Shown here: piece by piece, positions 7,763-16,186 of the stretch
Layout: the number at the start of each line of letters is the position of its first letter
How positions within the stretch are numbered: the first letter of the stretch is position 1
DNA from: Polaromonas sp.
GTDB taxonomy: Bacteria; Pseudomonadota; Gammaproteobacteria; Burkholderiales; Burkholderiaceae_C
Direction: 5' to 3'
NCBI GenBank assembly: GCA_013823635.1
Contig: PNML01000018.1
Location: 1-44,128 of the forward strand
DNA length: 44,128 nt
Translations under genes and position numbers: made by a program
The notes under the pieces: model-generated
The model's database searches: none
What the model was told of the DNA's origin: nothing
Seen by the model: the letters and a program-made list of their open reading frames with translations, nothing else

Positions 7763-8650
7763 TCACTCGTCCAACGCCACCGCAGGGGTGGCGGCCAGCG
7801 ACAGCACCATGGCCTGGTGCGCCAGCCCGGCTTCTTCGAACACCGGTCCCAGAGGCGAAAACCCCTGGTGGCGGTAAAACGCCTCGGCACTGCGCAAGGC
7901 ATTCAGCTGCACCTGGCTGCAACCCATGGCCCGGGCCTGCGCCACCAGGGCTTGCAGCACCCGCTCGCCCATGCCCTGCTGGCGCAAGGGGTGCAACACC
8001 GCCATGCGCCCCACCTGGGCGGTGTCGCCCTGGCTCACCAGCCGACCGGTGGCCAAAGGCATGCCCAACCGGTTGGTGAGGGTGACATGGAAGGCGTCGG
8101 CATCGGCGGCGTCGGTCAGCAGGTGGGTGGGCACACCTTGCTCCTGACCCAGCACCTGCTCCCGCACCGCCAGGGCGTGGCGCTGTTGCGTCAGCCAGGT
8201 GCCACTGTGGCGTTCGGTCATGGGCATGCGGTCTTCAAAGGCCTGCAACACCTCCACCAGGACCGCTGGCACGGGTTGTGAGGCCTGGGCATGGGGCGTG
8301 GTGAACACGTACAGCAGCTCACCGGTGGCCAGCAGTTCGTCACCCCGGAAGATGGCGCCCTCGAAGACCAGCGACGAACGCCCGGTTTTGACAAACCGCA
8401 TGCCCACGTCCAGCCAGTCGTCCATGCGGGCGCTGCGCAGAAAATCCACGGTGGCTTTGCGCACCACCATGTCGCCATTGAGCTGCGCCATGGCCTGGGC
8501 AAACGGCAGCGCTGCCGACCGCCAGTACTCGGTGATGGCCACATCCAGGTAGGCCAGGTAATGGGCGTTGAACACGATGGACTGCATGTCCACTTCCGAC
8601 CAGCGCACGCGCAGGCGGTGGAGCAGTCGGTATTGGTCGGGATGGGTCAT
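7763..8650 (-). CDS. Fusion: YbgC/FadM-type acyl-CoA thioesterase plus GNAT acetyltransferase
   Basis: Two domains in one 295-residue frame. Residues 1-140 form a hot-dog thioesterase of the 4-hydroxybenzoyl-CoA type: RVRWSEVDMQSIVFNAHYLAYLD carries the active-site region, followed by VVRKATVDFLRSARMDDWLDV and ELLYVF. Residues 150-295 form a GNAT acetyltransferase with the acetyl-CoA loop RQQGMG after QVGRMAVLHP and a terminal AEAFYRHQGFSPLG. One half would hydrolyse acyl-CoA and the other would use acetyl-CoA; the GNAT acceptor is unknown. The frame is continuous with no internal stop. It lies between a diguanylate cyclase gene and the CYTH gene, with spacing under 20 bases on both sides. 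Confidence 0.9.
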   Translation of the reverse strand: MTHPDQYRLLHRLRVRWSEVDMQSIVFNAHYLAYLDVAITEYWRSAALPFAQAMAQLNGDMVVRKATVDFLRSARMDDWLDVGMRFVKTGRSSLVFEGAIFRGDELLATGELLYVFTTPHAQASQPVPAVLVEVLQAFEDRMPMTERHSGTWLTQQRHALAVREQVLGQEQGVPTHLLTDAADADAFHVTLTNRLGMPLATGRLVSQGDTAQVGRMAVLHPLRQQGMGERVLQALVAQARAMGCSQVQLNALRSAEAFYRHQGFSPLGPVFEEAGLAHQAMVLSLAATPAVALDE

Positions 8651-8667
8651 GGGTGGATGTCAAGGGT

Positions 8668-10530
8668 TCAGGTCAAGGGCATGGGGGCAGAGGCCTGGGA
8701 TTTGCGCGATTGCTTGCAGGTGTACATGGCCGCGTCCGCGATTTTCATGAGGGCATCGTAGTCTCTCGCATCCTGCGGGTAGGTGGCGTGGCCAATGCTG
8801 GCACTGACGGAAACCTCCACCCCACTGGACAAACGCACCGGCAACTCCAGTCGGTCCAGCAGCTTGGAGGCAAATGCCCAGACATCCGCAGGCTGCGTCA
8901 ACCCCTCCAGCAGCAACACAAACTCGTCGCCACCCACCCTGGCCACGGTGTCGATGCCGCGGGTTGCTTCCTCCAGTCGCTTGGCAATGACCAGCAACAG
9001 GTCGTCACCGCAGGCATGGCCGTGGGTGTCGTTGACCGCCTTGAAACCATCCAGATCCAGCGCCAGGAGCGCAAAGCCCTGGCCGGAGCGTTGGCTGCGT
9101 TGCATGGCCAGCTGCACGCGGTTGGCCAGCAGCACGCGGTTGGCCAGGCCTGTGAGCGCATCGTGGTTGGCGCGAAATTCCAGCAGCCGCTCGTTTTCCA
9201 GCAACCGGCGGTTGGCTTCCTCCAGCTCCAGGGTGCGCAGCCGAACTCGGTGCTCCAGCTCCGCTTCGCTGGCCTTGAGGGTTTCCAGCCGGGCGAAGTC
9301 GCTTTCCGCGGCCTGCGCCAGGGCAGCCTCTTTCTCCCGGTGCGCGGTGTTGATGCGATCGGCCAGCGCGATGCTGAGCAGCAGCATTTCAATGGCCGAA
9401 CCCAGCATCAGCCCGTGGCGGTTGAACACGTTGGCTGGCAACACCCCGAGGTTGTGCATTGGCAGCACGGCCGCCCCCAGCAGCAGCGCCGACCAGGCCA
9501 GCAGGAAGAACCGTGCGCCCGGCTGGTGCAGGCGGTAGGCACACACACCAATGCCGACCATGGTGAACGCCACCGACAGGGACAGCAGGTTGATCATCCA
9601 GGCCGACACCAGTTGGGGCAACGCGAACACGGCCAACAAGGTGAGCAAAGACGCCCCCGCCATGGCCTTGATCAACACATCCATTCGGGGAAAACGGACC
9701 CGTGTCTCCAGCAGCCCGCGCACAAAAATGGCGGCAAAAAAGGCGGTGACGGCCAGACTGGCCCTGGGCGCGTACTCGGCCAGCCACAAGGATTTTGTCC
9801 AGAGGAATTGGGCGCCCAGGCCCGTCAGCCCCAGTTGGCCAACGCCCATGCTCGCGGAAAAACACACGTACACCAAAAACTGGCGTTCACGGGTGGAGAA
9901 GTACAAAAACAGGTTGTAGAGCAGCAGCCCCGCCAGCAACCCGAAATACAGCGCACTGATGCCCAGGCTCACCTGGTCGTTCTGCCAAAACGCGTCGGGG
10001 TGCCACAGCATGAGGGGGATGGACACCGTCCCACCAGACGCCACCCGCAGGTACAGGGTCCGGTCGCTGCCAGGCTGCAGCTGAAGCGGGAACACGAAAT
10101 GGCGGTGCGCCACGGGGCGTTGTGCATAGGGTCGGGTGTCGCCGGTCGCCACCTGCACCACGCCGCCCATGGGGGTGTATTCGTACAAGGTCACGTCGTC
10201 CAGCAGCGGAAAACCGACGTGCAGCAAGCGTTGCTGAGGCTCACTGGAGCCTGCACGCAGCTGCAGGCGCACCCAAATGGCGGAAGCGGTCAATCCAAAA
10301 TGAAGGGGTGCCTCACCGAAGGCATGCGCCGCAAAGCGGTCTTGCTGGCTGGGCTGGCGCACATCATCGAAGGTCAGCCGACCCGAGGGGTCTTCGAGGA
10401 TGTAAGCATGAGGCGACAGGTTGATGCGTGCTTGGTCGAGCACGTCCACCACCATGGCAGATGTCTGCGCCCCAGACACGGGCATCCACGCAAACAGACA
10501 CCACCAAAACAGCCATCTCGCATACAGCAT
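8668..10530 (-). CDS. 7TMR-DISM diguanylate cyclase (membrane sensor plus GGDEF)
   Basis: About 620 residues. A signal peptide (1-22) is followed by a periplasmic 7TMR-DISM sensor domain (about 30-180; segments LTASAIWVRLQL, RTLYLRVASGG). Then come seven hydrophobic membrane segments (about 185-390), a coiled coil (AELEHRVRLRTLELEEANRR) and a GGDEF domain. The active-site GGDEF is at 533-537, with LDLDGFKAVND intact, and an inhibitory RxxD site (RGID) ends six residues before it. It is thus predicted to be an active, product-inhibited cyclic-di-GMP synthase sensing a periplasmic, perhaps carbohydrate-like, signal. I start at the ATG at 10530; a GTG two codons upstream is possible. No clear ribosome site is seen. 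Confidence 0.92.
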   Translation of the reverse strand: MLYARWLFWWCLFAWMPVSGAQTSAMVVDVLDQARINLSPHAYILEDPSGRLTFDDVRQPSQQDRFAAHAFGEAPLHFGLTASAIWVRLQLRAGSSEPQQRLLHVGFPLLDDVTLYEYTPMGGVVQVATGDTRPYAQRPVAHRHFVFPLQLQPGSDRTLYLRVASGGTVSIPLMLWHPDAFWQNDQVSLGISALYFGLLAGLLLYNLFLYFSTRERQFLVYVCFSASMGVGQLGLTGLGAQFLWTKSLWLAEYAPRASLAVTAFFAAIFVRGLLETRVRFPRMDVLIKAMAGASLLTLLAVFALPQLVSAWMINLLSLSVAFTMVGIGVCAYRLHQPGARFFLLAWSALLLGAAVLPMHNLGVLPANVFNRHGLMLGSAIEMLLLSIALADRINTAHREKEAALAQAAESDFARLETLKASEAELEHRVRLRTLELEEANRRLLENERLLEFRANHDALTGLANRVLLANRVQLAMQRSQRSGQGFALLALDLDGFKAVNDTHGHACGDDLLLVIAKRLEEATRGIDTVARVGGDEFVLLLEGLTQPADVWAFASKLLDRLELPVRLSSGVEVSVSASIGHATYPQDARDYDALMKIADAAMYTCKQSRKSQASAPMPLT

Positions 10531-10623
10531 GAGCACTTGGCGTCGACAGTGACGCTCATTGAGTTGGCTTGCGACAACGGCGACCGAGACCTGTACCGGC
10601 CTTGAGTATCGCCTCCCATTGGC

Positions 10624-10653
10624 CCCACACCCGTGACAGGGATTGTGTGTGGG
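10624..10653. other. Inverted repeat in the gap between two minus-strand genes
   Basis: CCCACAC (10624-10630) and GTGTGGG (10647-10653) form a perfect 7-bp inverted repeat with a 16-base loop. It lies about 30 bases beyond the esterase stop and about 95 bases before the diguanylate cyclase start. No T run follows on either strand, so it is a poor intrinsic terminator. It could be an operator or an mRNA 3' structure. Confidence 0.35.
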
Positions 10654-10683
10654 AGCGCGAACAAATGTTACACGGCTTTGCCG

Positions 10684-11655
10684 TCAGCCCGTGCCAAAGG
10701 CCCCCCGCAACGCTCGGGCGGCATCCTGGTGGGCTTGCAGGGCCTCGGGTATGGCGCGCCCCATTTTGATGAACTCATGGGTCACGCCCCGGTACAGCTC
10801 CAAGTCGGTGGGCACACCCGCCATGCGCAGCCGGTCGGCATAGGCCAGCCCCTCGTCCACCAGGGGGTCGCACTCGGCCAACCCCATCCAGCAAGGGGCC
10901 ACGCCGTCCACCTCAGGCACCCGCAGCGGGGCAAACCACCAGTGTTCCCGGTCGGCGTGGCGGGGGATGTACTGGTCAAAAAAATAGGCGATGGATGCGG
11001 CCTCCAGCACAAACCCGTGGGCAAACCGCTGGTGGGAGGCGGTGTCCTGGTGTGCCGTGGTGCCTGGGTAAAAGAGCAACTGCAGGCACAGCGGCACCTG
11101 CGCGTCACGCGCCATCAGTGCCACCACGGCCGCCAGCGTTCCGCCCGCGCTGTCTCCGCCCACCGCCACCCGGCTGGCGTCCAGCCCCAGACCGGGGGCC
11201 TGTGCGCGCAAGGCCACCAGGCTGTCCCAGGCATCGTGCACCGCGGTGGGGAACGGGTGCTCAGGCGCCAACCGATAGTCCACCGAGACCACGGCGCAAT
11301 GGGCCAGGTGCGCCAGGTGGCGGCACAGGGACTCGTGCGTGGCCACACTGCCAATGGTGAACCCCCCGCCATGGAAATACAGCAACACCGGCAGGGCTGC
11401 GTCGTCCGGGGCGCCGTGCGGCACCCACAGGCGGGCCGCCAACCAGTGTCCGTCACGGGTGGGCAGGCTCAGCGCCTCATCACGCGCCATGCGGTGAGGC
11501 GGCAGGTCGAGCACACCGGCGCCCTGCTCATAAAACGCGCGGGCCTGGCGCGGCGTCATGGCGTGCATGGGGGTGCGGGCAGCGCGCTGCATGCGGTCGA
11601 TCACCCCGCGCATCAACGGGGTCAAGAGGCTGCGGGGATGGGGGGCGTGGCTCAT
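10684..11655 (-). CDS. Alpha/beta hydrolase, hormone-sensitive-lipase family esterase
   Basis: A 323-residue carboxylesterase. The oxyanion-hole motif HGGG is at about 95-98, the nucleophile elbow GDSAGG with Ser169 follows, and the family segments VDYRLAPEHPFP, a late ECDPLVDEG (acid) and GVTHEF (His) complete the catalytic triad. This is family IV of bacterial lipases, acting on short acyl esters; there is no signal peptide, so it is cytoplasmic. The start MSHAPHPRSLL fits the lid helix typical of the family. It is divergent from the iron alcohol dehydrogenase with a 132-base gap, and it is followed by a hairpin before the diguanylate cyclase gene. Substrate unknown. Confidence 0.9.
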   Translation of the reverse strand: MSHAPHPRSLLTPLMRGVIDRMQRAARTPMHAMTPRQARAFYEQGAGVLDLPPHRMARDEALSLPTRDGHWLAARLWVPHGAPDDAALPVLLYFHGGGFTIGSVATHESLCRHLAHLAHCAVVSVDYRLAPEHPFPTAVHDAWDSLVALRAQAPGLGLDASRVAVGGDSAGGTLAAVVALMARDAQVPLCLQLLFYPGTTAHQDTASHQRFAHGFVLEAASIAYFFDQYIPRHADREHWWFAPLRVPEVDGVAPCWMGLAECDPLVDEGLAYADRLRMAGVPTDLELYRGVTHEFIKMGRAIPEALQAHQDAARALRGAFGTG

Positions 11656-11787
11656 GCGGAACTGAAGGCGGTTGGGCGGTGTGCCACCCAGGTGACTCGC
11701 TCAGGGTTTGGCACATGGTGCACGGGGCCGCCAGTGTATAGAGTGTGGTCAACCCGTACACCACCCAGACGCCCCTGCAACACCACC

Positions 11788-12927
11788 ATGGCCCAGATTT
11801 TTTACATCACCCAGATCCAGTTTGACTTTGGCGCGCTCCGCACCCTGCCTGGCGAGTGCGAACGTTTGGGGCTGCGCCGCCCCTTGGTGGTCACCGACCT
11901 AGGGGTGCGTGCCGCCGGTTTGCTCGACCAACTGCTGGGTGTCCTCGGCAAGGACTTTGCCGGCCCGGTGTTTGACCAGACCCCCAGCAACCCCACCGAG
12001 GCCGCGGTGCGCGCCGCCGCCGAGCTGTACCGTGCGCATGGCTGCGACGGCATCGTGGCCCTGGGCGGTGGCAGCGCCATCGACTGCGCCAAAGGTGTGG
12101 CCATTGCCGCCACGCACGAAGGCCCGCTCAAAACCTACGCCACCATCGAGGGCGGCTCGCCGCGCATCACCGAACGGGTGGCGCCCATCATCGCCATCCC
12201 CACCACCGCCGGCACGGGCAGCGAAGTGGCCCGAGGTGCCATCGTCATCGTGGACGACGGCCGGAAATTGGGTTTTCACAGCTGGCACCTGGTGCCCAAA
12301 GCGGCCATCTGCGACCCCGAACTGACCCTGGGCCTGCCGCCCCTGCTGACCGCCGCCACGGGCATGGATGCGGTGGCCCACTGCATGGAGACCTTCATGG
12401 CCGCCCCCTTCAACCCGCCGGCCGACGGCATCGCCCTCGATGGCCTGGCGCGGGCCTGGACCCACATCGAACGGGCCACCCGCGACGGCCAGGACCGCGA
12501 GGCCCGCCTCAACCTGATGAGCGCCAGCATGCAAGGCGCCATGGCCTTCCAGAAAGGCTTGGGCTGCGTGCACAGCCTGAGCCACAGCCTCGGTGGCGTG
12601 AACCCCCGGCTGCACCACGGCACCTTGAATGCCATGTTCCTGCCCACGGTGATTGCCTTCAACGCCACCGCGCCCACTGTGCAAAAAGAGAAGCGGCTGG
12701 AGCGCATGGCACAAGCGATGGGACTGAAAAATGCTTCGGATATTGGTCCCGCCATCACCGACATGAACGCCCGCCTGGGGCTGCCCAGCGGCTTGGCCGC
12801 CATGGGCGTGGAGCGGGCCTGGTTTGGCAAGGTCATTGACGGCGCGTTGGCCGACCACTGCCACAAAACCAACCCCCGCCTGGCCACCGCCGACGACTAC
12901 GCCGCCATGCTGGACGCCGCCATGTGA
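11788..12927 (+). CDS. Iron-containing alcohol dehydrogenase
   Basis: A group III NAD(P)-dependent dehydrogenase of 379 residues. It shows the nucleotide-binding GGGSAIDCAKG, the PTTAGTGSEV stretch, DPELTLGLPP, and the metal ligands in GMDAVAHCMETF and in GCVHSLSHSLGG...HHGTLNA. Members oxidise or reduce simple alcohols, 4-hydroxybutyrate or maleylacetate; the sequence alone does not decide which. The ATG at 11788 is the first conserved-looking start (MAQIFYITQIQFDFG). It is divergent from the esterase, so esterase and dehydrogenase could process an ester and its released alcohol, but that is only an inference from proximity. Sixteen bases separate its stop from the convergent exporter gene. 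Confidence 0.92.
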   Translation: MAQIFYITQIQFDFGALRTLPGECERLGLRRPLVVTDLGVRAAGLLDQLLGVLGKDFAGPVFDQTPSNPTEAAVRAAAELYRAHGCDGIVALGGGSAIDCAKGVAIAATHEGPLKTYATIEGGSPRITERVAPIIAIPTTAGTGSEVARGAIVIVDDGRKLGFHSWHLVPKAAICDPELTLGLPPLLTAATGMDAVAHCMETFMAAPFNPPADGIALDGLARAWTHIERATRDGQDREARLNLMSASMQGAMAFQKGLGCVHSLSHSLGGVNPRLHHGTLNAMFLPTVIAFNATAPTVQKEKRLERMAQAMGLKNASDIGPAITDMNARLGLPSGLAAMGVERAWFGKVIDGALADHCHKTNPRLATADDYAAMLDAAM

Positions 12928-12943
12928 GGTGAGCGCAGACCCG

Positions 12944-14176
12944 TCAGGGCCGCACCACGCATTGCCCGATGGCGGGCCAGCGCTTGCGCATCACCACCCA
13001 GGCTGCCAACCCCACACACATCATCAGCAACGAGGCGATCGCCAGCCCCACGGTGCTGTGCATGACCAGTGGCGCCACCACGCCCGCCACCAGCCCGTTG
13101 GCCGCCGAACTCACAAACATTTGCAGCGATGAGGCCATGCCCCGGCGCGTGGGGTGCAGGTCCAGCACCAGCAGCGTGACCACGGGCACCATCAGCGACC
13201 AGCCGAAGGCAAAAATGGCAATGGGCCACAGCGCCCAGCCCACGTGGGCGGGAAACACCAGGTTGGCCAGCAGGTTGAGCACCCCAATGCCCAACATGAT
13301 CAGAAAGCCAGCCCGGATCTGCCGCTTGGGTGGCAAACGCCCGGCCAGGCGCCCGCTGAGCCATGCACCACCCATGATGCCGCCGATGGTCAACACAAAA
13401 AACCAGAAAAACTGGCCCGGCGCCAGGCCCAGGTGCTCGCCCAGGAACACGGGCGCACTCAGCACATACAGGAACATGCCGTTGAACGGGATGCCGCTGG
13501 CCAGCGCCAGCAACAAAAACCGGGGGTCAGAACCCAGTTGCCAGTAACCCGACAGCAGGTGGCGCGGGTGGAACGCCTGGCGGTGGGCCACCCCCAGGGT
13601 TTCGGGCAACATGCGCAGGTTCACCACCCACATGGCCGAGCCCACGGCGGCCAGAAACCAGAAGATGGCATGCCAATTGGTGTGCACCAGCAACCAGCCA
13701 CCGATCATGGGGGCGATGGCCGGGGCCACGCCGAAGAAAATGGTCACTTGGCTCATCACCTTCTGTGCCTGGTCGGGCGGGTACACGTCGCGGATGATGG
13801 CCCGGGCCACCACAATGCCCGCGCCCGTGGACAACCCCTGCACCGCGCGGAAAAAGATGAGCTGCCCGATGTTTTGCGACAGTGCACAACCCACCGATGC
13901 CAGGGTGAACACCGCCAGCCCCCACAGCACCACCGGCCGTCGGCCAAAGCTGTCGGACAGCGCCCCGTGGAACAAGGCCATGAAGGCAAAGCCGAACAAA
14001 TAGGCCGACAGGGTCTGCTGCATCTGCACGGCCGACGCACCCAGCGACTGGGCAATGCCAGCGAACGCGGGCAGGTAGGTGTCGATGGAAAACGGGCCCA
14101 ACATGCCCAACACCGCCAACAGCACGGCAAATGCCCATTGGGGTGCCAGCCACTGGCGGTGAAAATCTGGGTTCAT
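12944..14176 (-). CDS. Bcr/CflA-family MFS drug exporter
   Basis: A 410-residue, 12-segment major facilitator transporter of the drug:H+ antiporter 14... Bcr/CflA type. The first segment holds LLAVLGMLGPFSIDTYLPAF, the family signature. GALSDSFGRRPVVLWG is the conserved loop 2-3 motif, and GAGIVVARAIIRDVYPPDQAQKVMSQ follows. Members export bicyclomycin, sulfonamides, chloramphenicol or other small molecules; the substrate here is unknown. I start at the ATG at 14176 (MNPDFHRQW); upstream in-frame codons are rich in Pro, Cys and Arg and look non-coding. It is convergent with the alcohol dehydrogenase and downstream of the patatin gene. Confidence 0.9.
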   Translation of the reverse strand: MNPDFHRQWLAPQWAFAVLLAVLGMLGPFSIDTYLPAFAGIAQSLGASAVQMQQTLSAYLFGFAFMALFHGALSDSFGRRPVVLWGLAVFTLASVGCALSQNIGQLIFFRAVQGLSTGAGIVVARAIIRDVYPPDQAQKVMSQVTIFFGVAPAIAPMIGGWLLVHTNWHAIFWFLAAVGSAMWVVNLRMLPETLGVAHRQAFHPRHLLSGYWQLGSDPRFLLLALASGIPFNGMFLYVLSAPVFLGEHLGLAPGQFFWFFVLTIGGIMGGAWLSGRLAGRLPPKRQIRAGFLIMLGIGVLNLLANLVFPAHVGWALWPIAIFAFGWSLMVPVVTLLVLDLHPTRRGMASSLQMFVSSAANGLVAGVVAPLVMHSTVGLAIASLLMMCVGLAAWVVMRKRWPAIGQCVVRP

Positions 14177-14264
14177 GCGGGGGTTGTAACCCAAAGCCGG
14201 GTCCACCGTGGCCGTGGGGCTGGCCGCCTGGGGCGCAGCGAGTCGCCCAGGGCTCAGCCGGTGC

Positions 14265-15347
14265 TCACAGGTCCAGCACCTGCGACATGTCGGGCCGTGC
14301 CAGCCACTGGGCAAATTCATCGGCCAGGCGCTGGCTTTCGGCCACTGCGGTGTGCCACACGGCCATGCGGCCCGCCAGGTCGTTGCCGTAGCGGGTGAAG
14401 TCGGTGCGGTCGGGCAACTTGCCGTTGGGCAGCGTCCTGACCCATTCGGGGTTGGGTGCCAGCACCAGCATGCGGTGCAGCGCGCCGGTGGGGCGGTGCC
14501 GCCATTTCAGGCCTTTGTCCAGCCAGCCAGGGACCACAGCCTTCTGAAAGTGTGGGTAGAGCACCAGGCCCGGTGCCCGCCCCTGGGGCACGGTGTAGTG
14601 AAGGTGCAGGTGGTAGTCGGTGATGCCACCATCCCAGTAGCAACCGGCCGGTGCGCCGGGTATGCCCGTGACCGGCTCCAGCACAAAAGGAATGGAACAA
14701 CTCGCCTGCAGCGCGGGCATGAAGTTGTGCGCGCTCAGCCCCACCCGCCGGGTGACCATGTCGTGCGTGGCAAATGGCAGGTCGGCGTTGGAAAACACCA
14801 CCCGCTCCAGCCAACCGCCCAGGGCCTTACGGTGTACGGCGTTGGCCAAAAAAGCCCCTGCGTAACCCAGTGGCGTGCGCCAGCGCCCGTCCTGCCGCAA
14901 CACGTGCCGCCCGCGGGACGTGAGGATGTGCAGCCGGTAGCGCGGATGGTTCAGTACCTCGGCCACGCGCCCGCCGTAGAAGGCTTGCAGGTTGTCGGCA
15001 AAGCGCTGGCTCACCTGCGCCGCTGGCGGGCGTCTTTGCCCGGGGGCCAGCTCGTAGTGCTGGGCAATGTAGTCGCGCTCCAGGCGCTGAAACCCGGCCA
15101 CGGGCTGGTCCAGGCAGGCCGTGGCCATGCGCCACGCACCGATGGAGGCGCCCACCAAGTCCACGACCTGTGCGCTTTGCGCCAGCCATTGACCGAACAG
15201 AAACTGGTCCAGCCGACCCAGCACCAGACCCTTGGGCCCGCCCGCCGCGGCGGGTATGCACGACACATCGGCCGCCTGCAACCCATGCGCGGCGAGGTGC
15301 GCACGCGCACCCGGGGCGGCGTAGATGCGCAGGGCCTGCAGGCGCAT
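14265..15347 (-). CDS. Patatin-like phospholipase
   Basis: A 360-residue patatin-fold acyl hydrolase with a Ser-Asp dyad. The oxyanion glycine loop AAAGGPKG is at about 33-40, the nucleophile Ser68 lies in VGASIGAW (the usual GxSxG), and Asp239 is in the DGGITDYH motif. No signal peptide or membrane segment is evident, so a cytoplasmic lipid or thioester hydrolase is likely. Its ATG overlaps the stop of the preceding HDOD gene by one base (TGATG), so it is translated with the two HDOD genes. That linkage gives the only hint of role, possibly lipid turnover under HDOD signalling control, which is inference. Confidence 0.88.
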   Translation of the reverse strand: MRLQALRIYAAPGARAHLAAHGLQAADVSCIPAAAGGPKGLVLGRLDQFLFGQWLAQSAQVVDLVGASIGAWRMATACLDQPVAGFQRLERDYIAQHYELAPGQRRPPAAQVSQRFADNLQAFYGGRVAEVLNHPRYRLHILTSRGRHVLRQDGRWRTPLGYAGAFLANAVHRKALGGWLERVVFSNADLPFATHDMVTRRVGLSAHNFMPALQASCSIPFVLEPVTGIPGAPAGCYWDGGITDYHLHLHYTVPQGRAPGLVLYPHFQKAVVPGWLDKGLKWRHRPTGALHRMLVLAPNPEWVRTLPNGKLPDRTDFTRYGNDLAGRMAVWHTAVAESQRLADEFAQWLARPDMSQVLDL

Positions 15348-16168
15348 CAGCCCAAAAAGCCTTCGCGCGCCAGCTGCAGCGCAGGGATGTTGTCACCCGA
15401 GATGGCATCCGGGTCCACGCCCAGGGCCACGCCCACCGCATCGGGGTAGGAGCCGATGCGTTCGCTCAGCTCCATGTCGCTGAACTCCACCCGGGCGCGC
15501 CAGGCGGCCAGGTGAATGACGGCCGCAATGGGCTCGATGGTGTCGTGCTCGAAGGGATCCAGGTGGTTCTCCAGCCCCGCCACCATGCGTTTGGGGAAAC
15601 GCCACTGCCGGGCCAGTGCCGCACCCACGTTGGCATAGTGGTAGCCGAATTGCGCCACCTCGGCCTTGGAGCGGCGCAAGTGGAAGGGGGAAATCCGGGC
15701 GTTGACGGCCACCATGGCCTCGGGCATGCCCACGTGCATCACCAGCTCACCGATGGCGTGGATCAGCCCGGCGGTGTACACCGCGTTGTCGTCCACCCCC
15801 AGGGGCGCTGCCACGTAGCGGGCCAGGTTGGCCGTGGTCAGGCTGTAGCGCCAGAACATTTCCAGGTCGATGCCGGAGGTGTGGTGGAACCCGTCCTGCA
15901 GCAGGGCCGCCAGGGCCATGGCCCTGACCTTGACCAGACCGAGCATGGCAATGGCCTCGCGCGGGTGGGCCACCGGGCGCAGCAAGCCGAAAAAAGCGGA
16001 GTTGGCCTGGCGGATGATTTTGGCCGTCAGCACCGGATCGGTCTCGATGAGCTGCGCCAACGAGTTCAGATCGGCCGAGGGGTCATCCAGGGTTTCAATC
16101 AGGCGACCGGCCACCTTGGGTGCCGGTGGCAGGGCGTGGGGTTGGGCGAGGAGTGCATCAAGTTTCAT
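15347..16168 (-). CDS. HDOD-domain signalling protein (second of a tandem pair)
   Basis: A 273-residue protein made almost entirely of an HDOD domain, a degenerate HD fold without phosphohydrolase residues. Recognisable segments are LAQLIETDPVLTAKIIRQANSAFFG, REAIAMLGLVKVRAMAL, LEMFWRYSLTTANLARY, YTAGLIHAIGELVM and HYANVGAALARQWRFP. HDOD proteins act as adaptors in signalling linked to cyclic-di-GMP, flagella or cell-cycle control. It is a diverged paralogue of the gene immediately upstream (16187-17014): both share the MxLxALLxxPxALP start and the FWRYSL block. The gap between them is 18 bases; its stop overlaps the patatin gene. Confidence 0.9.
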   Translation of the reverse strand: MKLDALLAQPHALPPAPKVAGRLIETLDDPSADLNSLAQLIETDPVLTAKIIRQANSAFFGLLRPVAHPREAIAMLGLVKVRAMALAALLQDGFHHTSGIDLEMFWRYSLTTANLARYVAAPLGVDDNAVYTAGLIHAIGELVMHVGMPEAMVAVNARISPFHLRRSKAEVAQFGYHYANVGAALARQWRFPKRMVAGLENHLDPFEHDTIEPIAAVIHLAAWRARVEFSDMELSERIGSYPDAVGVALGVDPDAISGDNIPALQLAREGFLG

Positions 16169-16186
16169 GGACAGCAGCGCAGGGCA

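Noticed and set aside
8653-10605. 650-codon open frame antisense to the membrane diguanylate cyclase gene
   Set aside because: Composition is rich in Gln, His and Gly, typical of antisense frames in GC-rich coding DNA, with no recognisable domain; the other strand holds a clear GGDEF protein.
10624-10653. Inverted repeat considered as the esterase terminator
   Set aside because: No T run follows the stem, so it was kept only as an unspecified inverted repeat.
11713-11728. Sigma-54-like TGGCAC...TGCA in the gap upstream of the iron alcohol dehydrogenase
   Set aside because: The spacing between the GG and GC elements is 8 rather than 10 bases, which abolishes sigma-54 recognition.
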